DNA of 64,000 nucleotides from Thermoplasmatales archaeon UBA447 (GCA_002503205.1 DARE01000045.1:1-64000); one strand, 5' to 3'; counted from the first letter of the stretch, positions 27,022-38,297 are shown. Numbers and translations: made by a program. The notes: generated by a model not told the origin, from the sequence alone.

Positions 27022-27801
27022 TTAATCATCCCTGTACATTGTATCTGCATCTGAACCTCCGGTGAAGAATACAGACATATCGCTGTACACATCCTCAAGC
27101 CCACTGAAGTCCCTGGCAGAGACAGGCACCACTTTAGAGATCATATCATTATCCCTGAATGAGTTCAGAACTGATATGAAGAAGTCCTTCATCATTGGTG
27201 TCTTTTCATCCATCAGGGCATCTGATAGAAGTTCCGGAGAGTTTTCCCAGGAATGTACCCTCTCTATGTCTTCATCTGTGACCAGATCGGATTTGTTCAG
27301 GACATAGATCATTGGCCTGAAGAACCTTGACATTACAGAAGCGTAAAGCATCTTCTGAGAAATATAGCCTGAAGGCGATACGGAGAGGACTGCATCAGAA
27401 ATGAAAGCCAGCATAGACTTGTGCCCGCTCAGTTTTTCCACCAGCATTGGAGCACCGGGGCGGTATGTGAAAAGTTCCATCTGGCCAGGTGTATCGAATA
27501 TCACATAGTAATCGTCCAGTTCCCTCAAAACTGTTGAGACTGGCTCTATGTTATCAAGCAAGAGGTCAGCAGCCACAATCTGGGCCCCATTTGGCCCCAG
27601 GTTGTATTCCGACATTATCTGCGAAAGTGAAATTGTCTCCCTTATGTCCACCTCCGCTTCATATGGTATGTACTCAGAGCCGGGATCAAGATTCACAACT
27701 GCAGCGTCATATTCATTGGTAATCAGCCATTCCTTAAGTGCACCGCAGAAAGTGGACTTCCCTGTACCGGCAGGGCCAGTTACGAAAAGAGATCCAATCA
27801 A
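27022..27801 (-). CDS. GPN-loop GTPase
   Basis: This 259-residue GTPase belongs to the GPN family, found in archaea and eukaryotes, where it helps assemble RNA polymerase II. Walker A is GPAGTGKST at residues 9-17; the defining Gly-Pro-Asn loop is residues 69-71; DTPGQME is the G3 region, and NKSD the G4 base-binding motif. The archaeal role is not settled. Its start overlaps the end of the DNA polymerase DP2 gene by 4 bases, so it is co-translated with it. Confidence 0.93.
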   Translation of the reverse strand: MIGSLFVTGPAGTGKSTFCGALKEWLITNEYDAAVVNLDPGSEYIPYEAEVDIRETISLSQIMSEYNLGPNGAQIVAADLLLDNIEPVSTVLRELDDYYVIFDTPGQMELFTYRPGAPMLVEKLSGHKSMLAFISDAVLSVSPSGYISQKMLYASVMSRFFRPMIYVLNKSDLVTDEDIERVHSWENSPELLSDALMDEKTPMMKDFFISVLNSFRDNDMISKVVPVSARDFSGLEDVYSDMSVFFTGGSDADTMYRDD

Positions 27802-30800
27802 TTTTCCACCTCCTCTTCCATATAGAAGTTGAGTTCCTCCCCCTTGATGGGCTCTGTTGTGTTGAAGGTACCGTTTATAGTGTTCACAAGGTTATCGATC
27901 CTTATCTTCAGGTACCATGGAATTTCAAACTCTTCTGATATTTTCACCGTTTCCTGCATATATTTCATAATGCTTCCCCTGTGTATTGTCAATGTCAGGC
28001 TCCTGTTTCCGCATTTGAGGCACTTTCCTGAAAGTGGAACCCTCCTGTATTTCGCATTGCATCTTGTGCATCTGAACTCCTGGGAAAAGAATTTCCTGAA
28101 ATTTCCATACATATCGGGCAGAAAGTGCGAGTTGAGGACCCTTGATGCAACATCATCTGCATCAACAGCTCGTATTCTTCTTGCCAGTTTAAGCTGCCTT
28201 TCTATTTTTTCCTCCATGCTGTCTATGGTCTTGTAAGAACAGGTGGTCACTCCCTGGTTTATGTTTGAGCAGGAAGTGGAGAATCCTGTCCCCATAATAG
28301 TGCCTGTGAGGCTGAATCTCTTCCCCATTGTCATCATCATTTCCTCAAGGTCAACAGGAGATGCTCCGATACTGGCCTTTTCGTAAAACTCCAGCGGATA
28401 TTCCCATACAGTGTCTACATTCATAGCCTCCTTGTCGACCTCCTCCGGATTCAGCTGAACGGTGAGAACAAGCGGAGCATCCATGAGGCCTCCTCTTGTG
28501 GACGGCAGGAATTTATTAGAGAAGTTCAGCAGCCCATCCATGAGAAGCATTATACTATCCTCATCCCCGTCACAGTTCCTTCTTTTTGCTGCGTGGTAGA
28601 AGGGGTGCGCATAACATCCGCTTACATTGCTGAATCCTATAATCCTTCCCACTATTCCGCCAGACGTGTGCGGGGCAAGCCCTATTACAAGATGGCCGAT
28701 GAGGTCTTCAGGCTTCTGGCACATATAGAAAGGCGGCAATCCATAATACTTTGTCAGGAGATCATCCACAAAGGATGCAACCTTCAGAAGGTACTCCGCA
28801 GATCTGTACGGTATTATGATGTCCTGCGGCAGTATCTCGTTGACTTCTGAACCATCATAACCCAGGGATACAAATATTGAGGGATCTACCATTAGCTCAT
28901 CACTATGGAAGTGTGTGATGGGTATATCTGACATATCATATCTGCAAGTCCCGTCCTTGTTTATTGAAATATCATGGATAGCCCTGAGTATTCCTTTCTC
29001 AATAGGCTCAGCCGCCTTGGTGCTGGACATGAGCTTCTTTACCCCTTTAATTTCCAGCTTATCCGGCAGTGATATACCCATTCTCTCCTCTGCTTTCTGA
29101 AGTATCCCATGGAGATCAACCCGTGATTTTTTCACATTCCCGGTTGCTTCCGTTGAAGACCCGCAATTCGGGCATATAGGTTGTGGGGAGTCACTCCTGC
29201 ATTCCATGCATCTTCTCATTTCCATTTCAATCTCAATTGAACTGGAAGAGCTTGACCCGGCACTCCTTAATGATCTCCTTGTGGAGCCGTAGGATTCCAC
29301 AGGGAATAGAACATGGACCTTGGGCTTCATCTTTCTGTCCCCTGCCTTTTCAGGCCGCCCAAGCCTTGCCCCAACCCTGGTGGGTGACCTTGGAAGAATC
29401 GTCAGCCCTGAAAGCCTGGAAACTAGAGATACAGAATCATACTTCCCTTGAGGAATTTGTGCTTTTTCCTTTATAATTCCTCCATCTTCATAAAGTCCCA
29501 GGGATCTCAGAAGGCAGGCATATTCCGATAATCTGATCTCAGAACCTGAGGAGTTGAAAGGTATACCCAGCCTCACCAATGGCCATGAAAGTGATGCGTC
29601 AGCAATCAGGACCCTGTCTAGAACCCTGCAATTCATCAGCTGTGTCCTTAAGGAAAGTATCTCTGGAATCTGAAGATCGTGCCAGAAATAGTCGTACCTC
29701 GGGTAAACTGGAATACCGTATTTCTCAGATATGGCTATCGCCTCTTTCTCATCCGGTATCCTTGATAAAAGATCTTCAGGAACATTAGCTCTTAAGGCGT
29801 ACTGCCTCCACCAGTCATTGTTGAAAGATCCAGGTACAAGTTTGTGGTTGTTCTCCAGAAAATCACCATAGGCAATAAGTATCTCACCCATGTCGGTGAT
29901 CATTGAGATCCTCTGGGAAACGGCTCTTGCAGTTTCTTCATTCTCAACCCGGATATGGGAGCCGTCATCCAGAAGAACCATGGGGCCGTCAATTCCGTCA
30001 CATGGGGTAACTGCGGCTGCCTTCCCCGGGAGTTCGACCTTAATCTGTGCCCCTGTGGCTATGAATTCATCCGCCACTATCATTGTCGATGGGCTTATTC
30101 CCGCTGCCGCAAGACCTGTCAGCCTTGATCTTCCATATCTGAGCCTGAATCCACCAGGCCTGTTTGGATGGCCGAAAACAGGCCTCCCTGCAACAAGATC
30201 CTTTAGAAATTTCTCAGATTTTCCACTGTCCTTCTCGGATTTCTGCTCAGTACCCTCCGAGCTGGAGCTCCCTGACAGGAAATCCCACTCCTTGATGCCG
30301 AGTTTTGATGTATGTTTCAAAACCTTCTTTGATTTCTGAAGAAGGCCCTCACAGAGGACCAGGCACATTCCTCCCCTTATTCTGTTGGTAGATACCCTTT
30401 CCATATCCCTGTGCCCTGAAACCTCCTCCTCTTCGCTTCCCTCACCATCTATGCAGACAGGAAGGTTCCGTACTACCCTTCTTATCTCCTCTGGTGATGG
30501 TAGATACTGCAAATGCTTCAGGCGGTTATAGCTCTGTATCTCCTCGATATATCGCTCAATCTCATCGTCAGTTGCAATATATGAACCTATTCCCAGGTCT
30601 CTTCTTACTATATCAGAAATTAGGACACTCAGGGCCTGAGCTGTTCCTCCGGCACCCCTTATGGGGCCAGAGTAGACAATGGAGACATAATCTGTGCCGT
30701 TTGAGTTTGATGCAATATCCACAGTCGCTATCCCTTCAAGGGGTGCTACAAGTATTCCCTCAGTAAGTATTGCAAGTCCAACCCTAACAGCCTTTTCAAC

Positions 30801-31097
30801 GGCCACCTTTTTGCCTTCACCGGAATACATGCCAGCCACCCTGCGTGATATGGCAATGGATATTTCTTCACGGCTCATGGTTTTTGCCAGTTCCCTGATT
30901 TCAGATGCAATGCCCTTTATTCCTATTAGCTCCTCAATTCTGTCTGCCATATCCGAAGCAAGGGGCATTTCAACCTCATTTGAAACATCAAGGCCCTTCT
31001 CCCTTGCCTTCCTGGCTATCTCGTAAGATTCACGGACACGTTCCCAGAGCATGCTTCTGTAGCTTTCAAGGCTGATCCTTTGAGGCATTTCAGGCAT
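27798..31097 (-). CDS. polC: DNA polymerase D large subunit (DP2)
   Basis: This is the catalytic subunit of the archaeal replicative polymerase D. About 1099 residues; no intein is present. The active site NCDGDEDSIMLL carries the catalytic Asp residues. Zinc-finger pairs are CMECRSDSPQPICPNCG (middle) and CTRCNAKYRRVPL followed by CLKCGN (C-terminal). I place the start at 31097, seven bases after the pyrG stop, because the frame extended back to 31205 would overlap pyrG by about 100 bases and the extra residues do not look like the family's N-terminus. The small subunit DP1 is not in this window. It forms an operon with pyrG and the GPN GTPase. Confidence 0.94.
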   Translation of the reverse strand: MPEMPQRISLESYRSMLWERVRESYEIARKAREKGLDVSNEVEMPLASDMADRIEELIGIKGIASEIRELAKTMSREEISIAISRRVAGMYSGEGKKVAVEKAVRVGLAILTEGILVAPLEGIATVDIASNSNGTDYVSIVYSGPIRGAGGTAQALSVLISDIVRRDLGIGSYIATDDEIERYIEEIQSYNRLKHLQYLPSPEEIRRVVRNLPVCIDGEGSEEEEVSGHRDMERVSTNRIRGGMCLVLCEGLLQKSKKVLKHTSKLGIKEWDFLSGSSSSEGTEQKSEKDSGKSEKFLKDLVAGRPVFGHPNRPGGFRLRYGRSRLTGLAAAGISPSTMIVADEFIATGAQIKVELPGKAAAVTPCDGIDGPMVLLDDGSHIRVENEETARAVSQRISMITDMGEILIAYGDFLENNHKLVPGSFNNDWWRQYALRANVPEDLLSRIPDEKEAIAISEKYGIPVYPRYDYFWHDLQIPEILSLRTQLMNCRVLDRVLIADASLSWPLVRLGIPFNSSGSEIRLSEYACLLRSLGLYEDGGIIKEKAQIPQGKYDSVSLVSRLSGLTILPRSPTRVGARLGRPEKAGDRKMKPKVHVLFPVESYGSTRRSLRSAGSSSSSSIEIEMEMRRCMECRSDSPQPICPNCGSSTEATGNVKKSRVDLHGILQKAEERMGISLPDKLEIKGVKKLMSSTKAAEPIEKGILRAIHDISINKDGTCRYDMSDIPITHFHSDELMVDPSIFVSLGYDGSEVNEILPQDIIIPYRSAEYLLKVASFVDDLLTKYYGLPPFYMCQKPEDLIGHLVIGLAPHTSGGIVGRIIGFSNVSGCYAHPFYHAAKRRNCDGDEDSIMLLMDGLLNFSNKFLPSTRGGLMDAPLVLTVQLNPEEVDKEAMNVDTVWEYPLEFYEKASIGASPVDLEEMMMTMGKRFSLTGTIMGTGFSTSCSNINQGVTTCSYKTIDSMEEKIERQLKLARRIRAVDADDVASRVLNSHFLPDMYGNFRKFFSQEFRCTRCNAKYRRVPLSGKCLKCGNRSLTLTIHRGSIMKYMQETVKISEEFEIPWYLKIRIDNLVNTINGTFNTTEPIKGEELNFYMEEEVEN

Positions 31098-31104
31098 CCC
31101 GGCT

Positions 31105-32721
<1,617 letters not shown>

Positions 32722-32832
32722 TTAGAGAAACTCAGCATAATAATTTTTTGCAGTTTAAATAGTCCTGGTGGTACTTTTATCTCATCCCTCAGGTTGCATC
32801 ATGGTTAAATTTCAATTATTATTCCAGTTAAG

Positions 32833-33366
32833 ATGAACTCATTGCCTGAGACATATCCGGCTTTTCGGAAACGGCCTCAGGTACTTTTCTACTACATGCA
32901 CCAGGATGATCCCAGGAAAAGCACCATGAAAAAACTTGAAAGGTTTGGCCTTGCCAAGTCCGTCCCGCTAGTCAGGCTCAACCGGGCAGTTACATTGGCG
33001 CATGATTCTGAAAAAAGCCTCCTTCCCATTTTCGGTAAAGACATCTCCCTTCATGGCATAGGAGTTCTGGAGGGCTCCTGGAACAGATCAGAAACTCTTT
33101 CCGCAATAAGAATGAAAAGAGGGTTGAAGCTCCCAACACTTCTGGCGGCCAATCCTGTAAACTACGGAAAACCGTTCAGGCTTTCATCTGTGGAGGCCGT
33201 CGCAGCTGCCCTTTTTATTACTGGATTTCAGGATTTCGGAATCGAGTTGCTTGGAAAATTCACATGGGGGCACGTATTCTATGACCTCAACCGGGAGCCT
33301 TTGCTTGAATACTCCAGGTGCACAAGTGAAGAGGAGCTAAAGGAGGCAGAGGAGCAGTTTTTCTAA
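32833..33366 (+). CDS. tsr3: rRNA aminocarboxypropyltransferase Tsr3
   Basis: Tsr3 moves the aminocarboxypropyl group of S-adenosylmethionine to a hypermodified pseudouridine (N1-methylpseudouridine) of small-subunit rRNA. The 177-residue protein shows the family's KLERFGLAKSVP near the start, VLEGSWNRS in the middle and the strong signature LLAANPVNYGKPFRLSSVEAVAAAL, then FTWGHVFYDLN. Length fits archaeal members. TATA-like GGTTAAATTTC lies 20-30 bases before the ATG. Its stop overlaps the convergent PP-loop gene by 4 bases. Confidence 0.93.
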   Translation: MNSLPETYPAFRKRPQVLFYYMHQDDPRKSTMKKLERFGLAKSVPLVRLNRAVTLAHDSEKSLLPIFGKDISLHGIGVLEGSWNRSETLSAIRMKRGLKLPTLLAANPVNYGKPFRLSSVEAVAAALFITGFQDFGIELLGKFTWGHVFYDLNREPLLEYSRCTSEEELKEAEEQFF

Positions 33367-34781
33367 ACCTGTACCCACTGTTTTCCGTCAATGCGGCATA
33401 CACCTGAAGCGTATTCACCAAAAATATCAAGGATTTTATTCCTGAACTGCTCTGGAATCTTGCTTCCAGCAGATTTCTCTTCAGGAAGGATGTGAATCAT
33501 ATCCACATGGCTTCTAATTCCACTGCCTTCGCCCCTTATTCTCTTTTTCATCAGTAATAGTTCATCAGGGTCCAGCCTCATTCTTGTCCTTTCCAGACGT
33601 TCTTCAAGGTGGTTCACTGAATCCTTTGTGTAACCGGCCTCTTCAGGGTCTCCTCCTGCAGCGATGATAAAGAGAAGGACCCCAAGGCATTTTGAACACT
33701 TTCCGCAGGGAACAATTTTTCCTTCAACGTTTCGGCAGGAGTGGCAGGATCGCTGTGTCCGGAAAAGCTCCGGGTACCTCTTTATAAGTATCTTTTCCTC
33801 CAGGGACCCGTTAATTGGATAAACTGCTGACCATACACCCATTTCAAGCCCTGTACTCTTCAAGTATCGCGTAAATGAAAGGTTAAAGTCCGAAGTCTGA
33901 TCATAAATTCCATAATAGTGCTTCAGGCCTTTGTAATCTGAAAACTCCAGAGGATCATCAAATTCATCGCCCATAACAATATTTCCCACATTATGCTTAA
34001 TCAGCAGAGGTATGGAGGCGAATATATATACCGGAAATATGAATAGCTGCACAGGGTAATCGTCGGCCCATTTCTCCGAAACTTTTCTGTTTAGAGGCTT
34101 AAGCCTGTCAAGGCAGAAATGGTAGAACCTGTCCACATTTGTCCAGACTTTTTCAACATGCCTCCCGGTGGATGTGAAATAATCAAAGGATGTTTTTGCA
34201 GTGTTCCAGTGGCCGCCGGACTCATTTATGAACACATGGTGCACATTTGCGCCAATCTCTGAAAGGATTCCAGAAGTCAGGAGGCTCTCCTTGCCTCCCG
34301 AGGAGAGAATGGCCACAGAGTTTGGATCCATGGTTTTACCTATTCTGCCGCTTATGATGTTCGGCGTTACAATCTCAGTGCATCCTGTTGAATTTTCTTC
34401 AGTTATATCAGAATCCCCTGGAAGGTATTCATTGAGAAAGAATTCATGTCTTCTAATGCAGAGCCTGTTTACAAAGACTTCCCTGTTGTTTATCCTTACC
34501 CATTCGCTTATTATTTCCCGATCCTGTGGCCTTACCGGAAAATTGAGAGTAAGACGCCTGGAGAAAAGTGTAAAATTGATTGCAGGCATTGTTAAAACAA
34601 GACCTGCTAGATTCTCGTCGACAACTATGTCTTCAAAATATGTGAATATCAGCTTGAATTTATGGGGTCCGTCCTCATCCTCGATCACAATGCTGCCCGA
34701 TATCCTCCTCTTCTCAATACTTTCTACCTGTACCGATATATTGCTGAAAGTAGCAATTCTCTCAAGGAATTGGCCTGTCAT
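33363..34781 (-). CDS. PP-loop ATPase-like protein, possible MurL-type epimerase relative
   Basis: This 472-residue protein has an N-terminal beta-rich domain (about 1-150), then a HUP/PP-loop domain with SSGGKES at residues 160-166, an ATP-pyrophosphatase signature, and a cysteine cluster at Cys346, 349, 359, 362 and 365 that recalls the zinc site of QueC. Residues 380-472 are helical and charged. The set recalls MurL, which adenylates and epimerises a glutamate carboxyl end, but I cannot prove membership; a tRNA- or base-modifying enzyme is another option. The start overlaps the stop of the DUF1611 gene by 4 bases. Confidence 0.55.
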   Translation of the reverse strand: MTGQFLERIATFSNISVQVESIEKRRISGSIVIEDEDGPHKFKLIFTYFEDIVVDENLAGLVLTMPAINFTLFSRRLTLNFPVRPQDREIISEWVRINNREVFVNRLCIRRHEFFLNEYLPGDSDITEENSTGCTEIVTPNIISGRIGKTMDPNSVAILSSGGKESLLTSGILSEIGANVHHVFINESGGHWNTAKTSFDYFTSTGRHVEKVWTNVDRFYHFCLDRLKPLNRKVSEKWADDYPVQLFIFPVYIFASIPLLIKHNVGNIVMGDEFDDPLEFSDYKGLKHYYGIYDQTSDFNLSFTRYLKSTGLEMGVWSAVYPINGSLEEKILIKRYPELFRTQRSCHSCRNVEGKIVPCGKCSKCLGVLLFIIAAGGDPEEAGYTKDSVNHLEERLERTRMRLDPDELLLMKKRIRGEGSGIRSHVDMIHILPEEKSAGSKIPEQFRNKILDIFGEYASGVCRIDGKQWVQV

Positions 34782-35818
34782 TGCATTGCAACTTCCCGAA
34801 TGGTCCTGGTAATCCTTTCAACATCATCTGAGAGTGGATCGAAAACAGGTATTCCATACTGGGATTCCAGATTATCTACTGCCTCCCTTACTTCCCCTTC
34901 AGTCATATTCTCCCTGTTTATCGAAATGGCTATTACCGGGGATCCGGAGAGGAGCTCCAGTATTTTTATGTATTTTTCAAGAGGAGGTATCCTGAAATCC
35001 TCGAATCCGTCGAAGAATTTCCTCTTCGGCGCATGTTGAAGTATTATTCCCGTGGGGCGGCACGCCCCAATTATCTCAAAGCTTCCGGGATAGGCGGGAT
35101 GAAGAACTGAACCCTGCCCCTCAATAAACATGATGTCCGGGGATTCCATATCCCAGGCCCTCAGGGTGTTCCATTCAAGATTGCCCGGGATAAAATCATT
35201 TATCATGGAGTCCACTACAACAGTGTGCTCAATACCCTGCATCCATGCAGTCTGGCCAGTCCCAATCATGCAGGATTTATCCCCTGACTTTCGCATGCTG
35301 TTTGTAAGAACAACAGTTGTTGTCCTCTTCCCGATTGCGCTGTCAGTTCCAAGAACAGCAATTCTCGCTGATTTGACCTCCCTTATCCTTCCGGTAAAGG
35401 GCATCTTCATGTCCCTGAACATCTTCCTTACATCCACTATCCTGACGCCGTGCTTGCGTGCAAGTTCGTAGAACTCTGGATCGTCTGATATGAATTCATG
35501 CAATCCGCTGACAACGTTCAGCCCCTCGTGCAGAGCTTCGGATATGACCCCCCTGTATTCAGCCGGAAGATAGCCCCCATCAGTGGCAATGCCAACAACT
35601 AAAGTGCTCACACCTAACTTAATTGAATCGCTGAGGTTTGCCACCACAGGTATTCCCCTGTTCTTTCCTTCAACGACCATTCCGGCATCTTTGCCCGCTT
35701 TTGTTGAGTCTATTACAGCTTTCACATTGTATCTTTTGGTGTACCTCACAAGCCCATTGGCTGTCTTTCCATATGTGCTTCCCAGGACACCTTCCGCAAG
35801 TACTACTGCATTGTCCAT
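34778..35818 (-). CDS. DUF1611 family protein (DgcN-like)
   Basis: This 346-residue protein matches DUF1611: an N-terminal Rossmann-like domain (about 1-140) and a C-terminal P-loop domain with GTDSAIGKRTT from residue 157, then IGTGQTAWMQG and FIEGQGSVLHPAYP. Members such as DgcN are described as D-glutamate N-acetyltransferases in marine bacteria; activity here is not established. It sits inside a tightly packed operon between the PLP enzyme (16-base overlap) and the PP-loop protein (4-base overlap), which suggests a shared pathway. Confidence 0.8.
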   Translation of the reverse strand: MDNAVVLAEGVLGSTYGKTANGLVRYTKRYNVKAVIDSTKAGKDAGMVVEGKNRGIPVVANLSDSIKLGVSTLVVGIATDGGYLPAEYRGVISEALHEGLNVVSGLHEFISDDPEFYELARKHGVRIVDVRKMFRDMKMPFTGRIREVKSARIAVLGTDSAIGKRTTTVVLTNSMRKSGDKSCMIGTGQTAWMQGIEHTVVVDSMINDFIPGNLEWNTLRAWDMESPDIMFIEGQGSVLHPAYPGSFEIIGACRPTGIILQHAPKRKFFDGFEDFRIPPLEKYIKILELLSGSPVIAISINRENMTEGEVREAVDNLESQYGIPVFDPLSDDVERITRTIREVAMQ

Positions 35819-36783
35819 TTTCTTGACCTGCCTGTTATCACTACCACTATATCTTTTTCCGAATCTCCATTTCTGGGTACAACCTTGTCTGCAGCGGCAA
35901 GAGCCGAAGCTGATGCCGGCAGGACTGAAAGCATCTCTGTTTTTTCAAGAAGACTTGCATATCTGATCATCTCGAAATCTGAGACGTACTCTGCAACACC
36001 CCTGGACTCGTAGATTGAGTCCAGTGCCCTCTGGCCATCGTATGAACGGTATGCGACAAGGGGTTCTGATTCAGGGGTTTCCACAATAGATGATGGATCG
36101 AGTTCCATAATCGTCCTTTTTCCAGACTTCCAGGATTCCACTACCGGATTTCCATTGGGAGTGCTGGATCCTATGAAAACAGGAATTTTCTTTATCACTC
36201 CCCTGTCCCTCATGTTCCTGAAACCATTATATATACCTGCCAGTGTTGTTCCGTTTCCCACAGGAACGGCAACATAAGCAGGGCTTCTGCCCAGCTGGGA
36301 AACTATTTCATAGGCAATCGAGCTGTACCCTATGAAGTCGACCTCGGAATTTTCCGAACCTGGGCTGGAATCGTACCAGGACTCCTCTCTGGAGCGACCC
36401 CTCATCATCTCAACCAGATCCTCATACCGGGACTCTACCTTCATAATTGTGGCCCCGTTGGCCTCCATCTCTGAATTTCTTTCTCCGGAATACTGCTCTG
36501 GTACCGCGATAACAGACTTCAACCCATATATGTTGGCAAAATGAGATATGGATGCGCCGTAATTGCCGCAAGTGGCAAGGGAAATTGTATCATAGCCAAG
36601 ATCCTTTGCCCTTATGACATGATGCTTTGATATCCGGTCTTTCTGTGTACCTGTTACGCCAGCCCCTTCGAATTTTATAAAAATCTTTTTTAGCCGGAGG
36701 GTTCTTTCCAGATTCTTTGCTCTGAAAAAAGGCGTCTTATCAGGTGGTTCTTCCTCTCCGTCCATCTCTTCCATTGTTTTCAC
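35803..36783 (-). CDS. PLP-dependent threonine synthase/cysteate synthase-like enzyme
   Basis: This 326-residue fold-type II PLP enzyme has its Schiff-base Lys at residue 48 (TGTQKDRIS), an Asn-containing GNYGAS loop that holds PLP, and the phosphate-binding PVGNGTTLAG. It is related to threonine synthase, but is shorter, and lacks a clear threonine-synthase N-terminal domain. No homoserine kinase or other threonine genes are near. It may make or break a beta-substituted amino acid. The frame opens with GTG at 36781-36783; an ATG at 36774, six bases after a GAGTG, is an alternative start. It is the first gene of the operon with DUF1611 and the PP-loop protein. Confidence 0.72.
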   Translation of the reverse strand: MKTMEEMDGEEEPPDKTPFFRAKNLERTLRLKKIFIKFEGAGVTGTQKDRISKHHVIRAKDLGYDTISLATCGNYGASISHFANIYGLKSVIAVPEQYSGERNSEMEANGATIMKVESRYEDLVEMMRGRSREESWYDSSPGSENSEVDFIGYSSIAYEIVSQLGRSPAYVAVPVGNGTTLAGIYNGFRNMRDRGVIKKIPVFIGSSTPNGNPVVESWKSGKRTIMELDPSSIVETPESEPLVAYRSYDGQRALDSIYESRGVAEYVSDFEMIRYASLLEKTEMLSVLPASASALAAADKVVPRNGDSEKDIVVVITGRSRKWTMQ

Positions 36784-36799
36784 TCAGGCTTAAGCCTGA
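36784..36799. promoter_or_regulatory. perfect 16-bp palindrome at the operon start
   Basis: TCAGGCTTAAGCCTGA is a perfect palindrome placed directly before the GTG of the PLP-enzyme gene and about 25 bases after a TATA-like stretch (TTTAAATAT on the minus strand, at about 36823-36831). It sits where a repressor would block the start of transcription. The regulator is unknown. Confidence 0.55.
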
Positions 36800-36957
36800 T
36801 TGATCGCTGATAACACTCATTGATATTTAAAGATTGACATAGGAAGATTCAGAATTTCACACCCGTAAAAAGCGCTTATTTCCGTTGTCCGCCAGCATAT
36901 ATATTATAATATAAAGTATTTACTATTTTTCTGTTAATATATACTGTACATTTCCTT

Positions 36958-37749
36958 TCAAACAACTATTTTTTCTAGAGAGTATGTGTCGGCCACTGAC
37001 TCTATTATTGCCTTAGCGTTTGACTTCACCCCTTTCCTGTCCAGAATAAACCCGCGGCACCGGGGCGTTTCTTCCACTGCAAGCTGGATCATCTCCTGGT
37101 CTATTTCTGCAAGGCTGTGCTTTGAGATCATGTGACCAACATTAACCTCGTTCTGGACAGCATAATCGGTCACTTTGGTCATGTAGTGCCCCCCACCTAC
37201 ACCTACAAAGTTATCTCCCTTTCCCGGTGAAGCACTGTTAACGGCATCAAGACAGACATCCAGAATATCCGGGTCTCCCCACTGTTCCTTTGTTGTCCCT
37301 ATCTCAAAGTAAAAGTTGGGTATATCTATCAAAGGACCATGGTGAGTTGCTTCGAATGTTACCTCAACACCCGGTACATTCATACTAGAACGCAATTTAC
37401 GGAGATATGCTGTCATCATCTCTGGATACGCTTTACTGATCTTCCTTGGCATACCCCCAAGATCTGCGGAATTCCTGAAATTGCCTGTGGGATGGACTGT
37501 AACAGATTTTATATCAGCCACAGACGAATGCCTGGAGAGAAAGATAATGTCAGAGAACTCCATGTTTAACTCTTTTTCAAGTGCATCTGGGCCATTCCAG
37601 TACAGGTGCTTCTCCTTTATGAATGCAAGTACCATATCCCCAGACCTATACAGATCTTTGGACAATTCACTGAAGGGGCCATTCTCTATGAAATATTCAC
37701 CCATTGAGGTGCTTGCTTCATCCTGCCTTGATGCAACCATAAGATGCAT
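36958..37749 (-). CDS. dtdA: D-aminoacyl-tRNA deacylase DtdA (GEK1 family)
   Basis: DtdA removes D-amino acids wrongly attached to tRNA. The 263-residue protein has the family's long conserved stretch ATHHGPLIDIPNFYFEIG and GVGGGHYM, with His and acidic residues for the zinc site. Length is normal. It is separated from the PLP/DUF1611/PP-loop operon by about 175 bases and lies on the same strand, a suggestive neighbour if that operon handles D-amino acids. A 140-residue protein of unknown function is 35 bases upstream on the same strand. Confidence 0.93.
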   Translation of the reverse strand: MHLMVASRQDEASTSMGEYFIENGPFSELSKDLYRSGDMVLAFIKEKHLYWNGPDALEKELNMEFSDIIFLSRHSSVADIKSVTVHPTGNFRNSADLGGMPRKISKAYPEMMTAYLRKLRSSMNVPGVEVTFEATHHGPLIDIPNFYFEIGTTKEQWGDPDILDVCLDAVNSASPGKGDNFVGVGGGHYMTKVTDYAVQNEVNVGHMISKHSLAEIDQEMIQLAVEETPRCRGFILDRKGVKSNAKAIIESVADTYSLEKIVV

Positions 37750-37784
37750 TTCTTAAGGGCATTGGAAAAAAGGTAATATGTTTT

Positions 37785-38207
37785 TCAGAGGGCTGCAGAT
37801 TCAATGAATCTGTGATAAAGGTTTTCCGCCTCCTCGTGTATTCTTTCCTGCCATTCAACATAAGGGAGGATTTCTTCTCCAGTACCTTTAATCAGGTTTA
37901 TCTGGTTCATTGCTGCCTCTTCTACTTTGCAGATGTGAAGAAGAACGCTCTGCAGACTGTTAACGTCCATTTTCTCAGGTTCTTTGAGGTGGGTGGTAAC
38001 TTCAAGATGCTTGAGGGCGGGTTTTCCTGAACTACCTTTAAGGCGGCCAGATTTTGCATTACTTATGATCTCCTCATGCTCTCTGATGAAGGAGTCCAGA
38101 AAGAATACAACGTTCTGCATGGAGGTCCTCTCCTTCATCTCACTGTACTCGCTTATCAATGCCTCCTGGATCTTTACAAGATCAGGAATGCTGCTGGAGC
38201 TTTTCAT
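37785..38207 (-). CDS. all-helical protein, unknown function
   Basis: I do not recognise this 140-residue protein. It is rich in charged residues and appears mainly alpha-helical, with several His (in FIREHEEI, HLEVTTHL, LLHICK and YHRF), which leaves a hemerythrin-like or four-helix-bundle fold possible. It has no signal peptide or membrane segment. It has a TATA-like ATCTTTAATAG about 30 bases upstream, shares the upstream region with divergent valS, and lies 35 bases before dtdA. Confidence 0.65.
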   Translation of the reverse strand: MKSSSSIPDLVKIQEALISEYSEMKERTSMQNVVFFLDSFIREHEEIISNAKSGRLKGSSGKPALKHLEVTTHLKEPEKMDVNSLQSVLLHICKVEEAAMNQINLIKGTGEEILPYVEWQERIHEEAENLYHRFIESAAL

Positions 38208-38297
38208 CCATTTACAATATCAATACACACTATTAAAGATGACTAAATTCTCTACCACATAATGTATAATTTATAAGTGTATCAAATTAAGGTGTCA

